A stretch of DNA of 9,658 nucleotides. It comes from Deltaproteobacteria bacterium (GTDB lineage Bacteria > UBA10199 > SPLOWO2-01-44-7). The stretch lies in contig JAUYJH010000089.1 in assembly GCA_030688705.1 (NCBI GenBank), positions 1 to 9,658 of the forward strand, written 5' to 3'. Below are positions 6,437-9,658 of the stretch, one piece after another (position 1 is the stretch's first letter; the number at the start of each line of letters is the position of its first letter). Below the pieces are notes generated by a model. That model saw only the letters and a list, made by a program, of their open reading frames with translations. It was not told the DNA's origin and made no database searches. The translations under genes were made by a program, and so were the position numbers.

Positions 6437-7404
6437 AATACAAGGAATCGGCGCAAAAAATCATCCACCTCAAGTTCGACGACAATCGCATTGCGAGAGA
6501 CCTTTTCGGCAGCGGCGACCAGCATCTGAAGTCGCTCGAAAAAAGCCTGGGGGTTGATATTCACGTTCGGGGGACCGATTTGAAAATCGAGGGGTCCCCT
6601 ACGGATGTGCAGCTGGGAGAAAAAGTTTTGAACGAACTCTATCAAATGATCAAAAAGGGATACCCGATCATGGGTTCCGATATCGAGCAGGCTATCCGCA
6701 CCCTCACGCGAAACAGCAAAACCAATCTGGAAAGCGTTTTTTTGGATTCCATTTTCATCCCCGCCCGCAAAAAGGCGATTACCCCCCGATCGATCGGGCA
6801 AAAAGAATATATCGAATCGATCCGTAAAAATGATCTGGTGTTTGGCATCGGTCCCGCCGGAACCGGCAAAACCTATTTGGCGGTCGCCGTGGCCGTGGCC
6901 GCGCTGATGAAAAAGCAATACCGCAGGCTGATCCTGGCCCGCCCGGCGGTGGAAGCCGGAGAGCGGCTCGGCTTTCTCCCCGGAACCATGCAGGAAAAAG
7001 TCGATCCGTATCTGCGCCCCCTCTACGACGCCCTCTACGACATGCTCGATGTGGAGCAGGTCGATCGGATGATCGAAAATGATGAAATAGAAATTGCCCC
7101 GCTGGCTTTCATGCGCGGACGCACGCTCCACAACTCTTTTGTCATTCTGGATGAGGCTCAAAACTGCACCACCATGCAAATGAAGATGTGTCTCACAAGG
7201 CTGGGGCTCGATTCCAAGATGGTCGTCACGGGCGACATCACGCAGATCGACCTTCCCAACGGCCAAGAGTCGGGCATTCTGGATGCCATGCGCGTTTTGG
7301 AGGGAATCGAAGGGATCAATATCCACTATCTTACGGAAGCCGATGTGGTAAGACACCCGATCGTAAAACGGGTGATTAAGGCTTATGAAAAGACAGATCA
7401 TTAA
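6433..7404 (+). CDS. ybeZ: PhoH-family ATPase (YbeZ type)
   Basis: This 323-aa protein is a full-length PhoH-like cytoplasmic ATPase. Residues about 12-65 form the small KH-like nucleic-acid-binding domain. The P-loop is GPAGTGKT (140-147), followed by the family block ARPAVEAGERLGFLPG (169-184). The Walker B motif is FVILDEAQN (236-244), and VVTGDITQIDLP (264-275) carries the conserved motif III. All ATPase residues look intact. YbeZ-type PhoH works with the endoribonuclease YbeY in RNA and ribosome maturation, and a partial ybeY lies two genes downstream. AAGGAGG (6417-6423) precedes the ATG by nine bases, a strong ribosome binding site placed inside the end of the YjbQ-like gene. The coding region overlaps pgpH by 20 bp. 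The gene symbol follows the PhoH-YbeY pairing; phoH or phoL is used for the same family. Confidence 0.95.
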   Translation: MKYKESAQKIIHLKFDDNRIARDLFGSGDQHLKSLEKSLGVDIHVRGTDLKIEGSPTDVQLGEKVLNELYQMIKKGYPIMGSDIEQAIRTLTRNSKTNLESVFLDSIFIPARKKAITPRSIGQKEYIESIRKNDLVFGIGPAGTGKTYLAVAVAVAALMKKQYRRLILARPAVEAGERLGFLPGTMQEKVDPYLRPLYDALYDMLDVEQVDRMIENDEIEIAPLAFMRGRTLHNSFVILDEAQNCTTMQMKMCLTRLGLDSKMVVTGDITQIDLPNGQESGILDAMRVLEGIEGINIHYLTEADVVRHPIVKRVIKAYEKTDH

Positions 7405-9535
7405 AGGCTGGAAAGATTTTCTGGGGGAAATTCACAGGTCTGATTTTTCCGATCTGGCGCGGTTTAAAGAATCGGCCGCGGCGGGGTGGGCCGGCTTTGT
7501 CCTCTTTTGCATCGCGGTGACATGGCTCACCAGTTTTTCGGTCAGCCATCTCCCTGAAAATATCAGGGTGGGACAGTTGATCACCCGCGACATCCGCGCC
7601 GACAGAAGCCTTTCGATCGTCAATCAGGAAGAAACCGAAAAAGACCGGAAAATGGCCTCCATAAGCGTTTTACCGGTTTTTGATTATGACGAGTCGGTGC
7701 CAAGCGACGCCCCCGAGAAAATACTCCCTTTATTGTTGAAGCCGATCATCTCTTCCAAAGAATCGCTCGTCCCCTATTTGGACACCGGCATTGTACTGAA
7801 CCGCGTTCATCCCCCGGAAAATATCCGCGCGGACGACAAGGAATTGGCCATTAAAAATGTCTCCAAGATACTCACGGTGGAACAGGCCAAAGCGGGGCTC
7901 CCCAAAAATCTTCAAAAATGGATTGTCCCCAACACCACTTTTAATCTGCGGGAAACAGAGGCGCGCAGGCTGGCCGCCATGCGCAGCGTGAAAGAAAAAA
8001 CCGTCAATTACCAGGCGGGCGATTTCATCGTTCGGGCCAGAACCAAACTGGAGCCGAAAGATGTGGAGCTTTTGGAGATGATCAAAAAGACGAGGGGTCT
8101 TGAAAACACCCCGATCCGTTTTTTGGGAACCCTGCTCTTTGTGGCGCTGGCCGTGGGCGGTACCTTCTATTTTTCAGAAAGGTTCGTGAAACGTTTTCTT
8201 CCCGAAAGAAAAGATTATATTTTGATGGGGCTTGTCGTGATCACTATTCTGGGAATATTGCGTGTTTCCCTTCTGCTGGCCGGAGTGATTCACGAAGCCT
8301 TCTTTTATGAAATCCCTCGATCCGCCCTTTACTACGCAATACCCATTTCCGGCGGGGTGATGCTGGTGAGAATGTTTCTGACGGCGGAAGTTTCCTTGGT
8401 TCTGGCGGTTATCTTAAGCCTTTTGGCCGGAATTACCGTCGGGAGCAGCGTCAACTATACCACTTATTGTCTCATCAGCTGTATTGCCGCCGGTTCCGCG
8501 ATTGCCCGCGCCGACCACCGGGCCGCCATCATGAAAGCCGGTTTTTACACCGGCCTTGTCAACGCCCTTGCCGCCCTGGGATTGCATCTTTTGCAAATCG
8601 ACCGGCTCGAATCGGTTTTTCAGTGGGACGCGCTGATGGCGCACCTCGGTTTTGCCATGCTGGGCGGGCTTGCGGCGGCTGTTTTTGTTCTGGTCGCCGC
8701 GCCGATAGCGGAATGGCTTCTGGATTACACCACCGACATCAAACTGTTGGAATTGGGGAATCTGAATCACCCCTTATTGAAAGAGCTGGTGGTGCGGGCG
8801 CCCGGCACCTACCATCACTCGCATATGGTGGGAATGCTGGCGGAGGCCGCGGCCGAAGCTGTCGGGGCAAACCCTTTAATGGCAAGAGTTTCAGCCTATT
8901 ATCATGACATCGGTAAAATGAAGATCCCCGCCTATTACACCGAAAACGATCAGGCGCAGGAAAACCGCCATGAACAATTAACCCCGCACATGTCGGCCTT
9001 GATCGTCGCCTCACACGTGAAAGAGGGGATGGCCCTGGCCAAAATGCATAAACTTCCGAGGCAAATCATCGACATGATCCCCCAGCATCACGGGACAAAA
9101 AGAATCGGCTTTTTTTATGAAAAGGCGATGGAATCAAACGACCCCAAGGTAAAAAATCTGGAAGAAAAAGATTTTTGCTATCCCGGCCCCAAACCGCAGA
9201 CCCGCGAGGCAGGCATTCTGATGCTGGCCGACGGCGCCGAGGCGGCCGTGCGCTCTTTGCCGGAAAAATCGCCCGCCCGCATCCAGCAGACGGTTGAAAT
9301 GATGATCGACAAAAGTTTTGCCGAATCCCAGCTGGACGAATGCGATTTGACCCTGAAAGATCTGCACGAAATCGCCAAGGCCTTTACAAGATGCCTGCTT
9401 GCCATTTATCATCAGCGGATTTCCTATGTCCAAAATCAACCTGCTCAACCGGCATCCGGCGAAAAAACCGGACTGGAAACGCCTCAAGAAACTGGCGAGG
9501 CGAATATCCACCGGATTAAATTTCCGAAGGCTTGA
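7385..9535 (+). CDS. pgpH: 7TM-HD membrane phosphodiesterase, PgpH family (cyclic di-AMP)
   Basis: This 716-aa protein matches the PgpH/YqfF family. It has one N-terminal membrane helix (about 33-53), an extracytoplasmic 7TMR-HDED sensor domain (about 54-240, with VGQLITRDI and NYQAGDFIV blocks), a cluster of hydrophobic helices (about 244-446) and a cytoplasmic HD domain (about 474-680). The metal-binding set is visible: H477/H478/H480 in YHHSHM, H507-D508 in YYHDIGK, H544, H568-H569 in QHHGT and D616 in LADGAEA. Characterised members break down cyclic di-AMP to pApA; activity here is inferred. The ATG at 7385 lies inside the end of phoH with AAGG shortly before it. The last 36 codons overlap ybeY and encode a polar, low-complexity tail beyond the HD domain, so the conserved part ends where ybeY begins. 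The gene order phoH-pgpH-ybeY is common across bacteria. Confidence 0.94.
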   Translation: MKRQIIKGWKDFLGEIHRSDFSDLARFKESAAAGWAGFVLFCIAVTWLTSFSVSHLPENIRVGQLITRDIRADRSLSIVNQEETEKDRKMASISVLPVFDYDESVPSDAPEKILPLLLKPIISSKESLVPYLDTGIVLNRVHPPENIRADDKELAIKNVSKILTVEQAKAGLPKNLQKWIVPNTTFNLRETEARRLAAMRSVKEKTVNYQAGDFIVRARTKLEPKDVELLEMIKKTRGLENTPIRFLGTLLFVALAVGGTFYFSERFVKRFLPERKDYILMGLVVITILGILRVSLLLAGVIHEAFFYEIPRSALYYAIPISGGVMLVRMFLTAEVSLVLAVILSLLAGITVGSSVNYTTYCLISCIAAGSAIARADHRAAIMKAGFYTGLVNALAALGLHLLQIDRLESVFQWDALMAHLGFAMLGGLAAAVFVLVAAPIAEWLLDYTTDIKLLELGNLNHPLLKELVVRAPGTYHHSHMVGMLAEAAAEAVGANPLMARVSAYYHDIGKMKIPAYYTENDQAQENRHEQLTPHMSALIVASHVKEGMALAKMHKLPRQIIDMIPQHHGTKRIGFFYEKAMESNDPKVKNLEEKDFCYPGPKPQTREAGILMLADGAEAAVRSLPEKSPARIQQTVEMMIDKSFAESQLDECDLTLKDLHEIAKAFTRCLLAIYHQRISYVQNQPAQPASGEKTGLETPQETGEANIHRIKFPKA

Positions 9536-9658
9536 GGTCACTTTTCTTCTGACCACCAATCGGGAAATCCAAAAAATTCACGGCCGTTTTTTAAAGGATC
9601 CTTCTGTAACAGATGTCATCACTTTTAAAACTCCCTCTCCCCCTGTGGGAGAGGGTTG
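9426..9658 (+). CDS. ybeY: Endoribonuclease YbeY, 5' part (gene runs off the window)
   Basis: YbeY is a metal-dependent endoribonuclease for 16S rRNA 3' end maturation and ribosome quality control. The visible 77 residues match its N-terminal third: MSKINLLNRH, a basic helix (about 15-30), the strand LEVTFLLTT (36-44), then EIQKIHGRFLKDPS and the hallmark VTDVITF (61-67). The zinc-binding H-x3-H-x5-H motif lies past the edge. The ATG at 9426 gives the usual distance to the TDV motif but overlaps pgpH by 110 bp in another frame and has only a weak ribosome binding site (GCGGA), so translation probably depends on coupling to pgpH. Directly after VITFKT the frame enters an inverted repeat that reads PSPPVGEG, where family members continue toward a GDI-type strand. 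Whether the gene stays intact cannot be told from here. Confidence 0.88.
   Translation, partial: MSKINLLNRHPAKKPDWKRLKKLARRISTGLNFRRLEVTFLLTTNREIQKIHGRFLKDPSVTDVITFKTPSPPVGEG
9633..9658. repeat. Perfect inverted repeat inside ybeY, probably the edge of a dispersed palindromic element
   Basis: CCCTCTCCC (9633-9641) and GGGAGAGGG (9647-9655) form a perfect 9-bp stem with the 5-base loop CCTGT. GTTG follows at the edge. From memory, this stem followed by GTTGGGGTGAGGG resembles a dispersed repeat found in many bacterial genomes, and the window cuts it off. It lies in frame with ybeY and adds PSPPVGEG without a stop in the visible part. The stem is certain; the identity as a mobile-type repeat is inference. 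Confidence 0.6.

Noticed and set aside
6328..7401. Leftward open frame of 357 codons
   Set aside because: It lies wholly antisense to PhoH and the end of the YjbQ-like gene. Its His/Arg/Phe-rich composition is that expected from the complement of a conserved coding frame.
9134..9559. Leftward 141-codon frame
   Set aside because: It is antisense to the conserved HD domain of pgpH and the start of ybeY, with no supporting motif.

Overview
The window reads as a chromosomal stretch from a bacterium with balanced base composition and tightly packed genes. It holds no phage, transposase, CRISPR, tRNA or rRNA signal. A PhoH (YbeZ-type) / PgpH-type 7TM-HD / YbeY gene order, a long ComEC and several lineage-specific small proteins with Sec signal peptides would suit an uncultivated deep-branching Gram-negative lineage, for example one once placed in the Deltaproteobacteria. 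That placement is inference from gene content, not something the sequence proves.

Layout. Positions 1-4974 form one leftward operon. It runs from a 119-aa protein of unknown function (4974-4615), through a 215-aa protein of unknown function (4588-3941) and ComEC (4056-1714), to a protein with a transglutaminase-like domain and TPR-type repeats (1724 to beyond the left edge). The last gene is easy to miss because its stop lies outside the window, yet its frame is open for all 574 visible codons. ComEC overlaps both of its neighbours. A 136-bp AT-rich spacer (4975-5110) separates this operon from a rightward one-domain O6-alkylguanine-DNA alkyltransferase (ogt, 5111-5440). Convergent to ogt, and overlapping its stop, is a pair of small leftward genes for exported proteins (5990-5736 and 5721-5437), one of them extremely aspartate-rich.

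From 6050 to the right edge lies a rightward operon: a short, divergent YjbQ/UPF0047-like protein, PhoH/YbeZ, a PgpH-like cyclic-di-AMP phosphodiesterase and the start of YbeY. All the junctions overlap (ATGA, 20 bp and 110 bp). PhoH and YbeY are partners in RNA and ribosome maturation. PgpH is commonly encoded with them and connects the cluster to cyclic-dinucleotide signalling.

The points most worth a second look are the transglutaminase-TPR protein behind comEC, the cut-down YjbQ-like protein coupled to phoH, the 110-bp pgpH/ybeY overlap, and a perfect 9-bp inverted repeat lying in frame inside ybeY at the right edge. I did not find convincing evidence of a wholly new multi-gene system.
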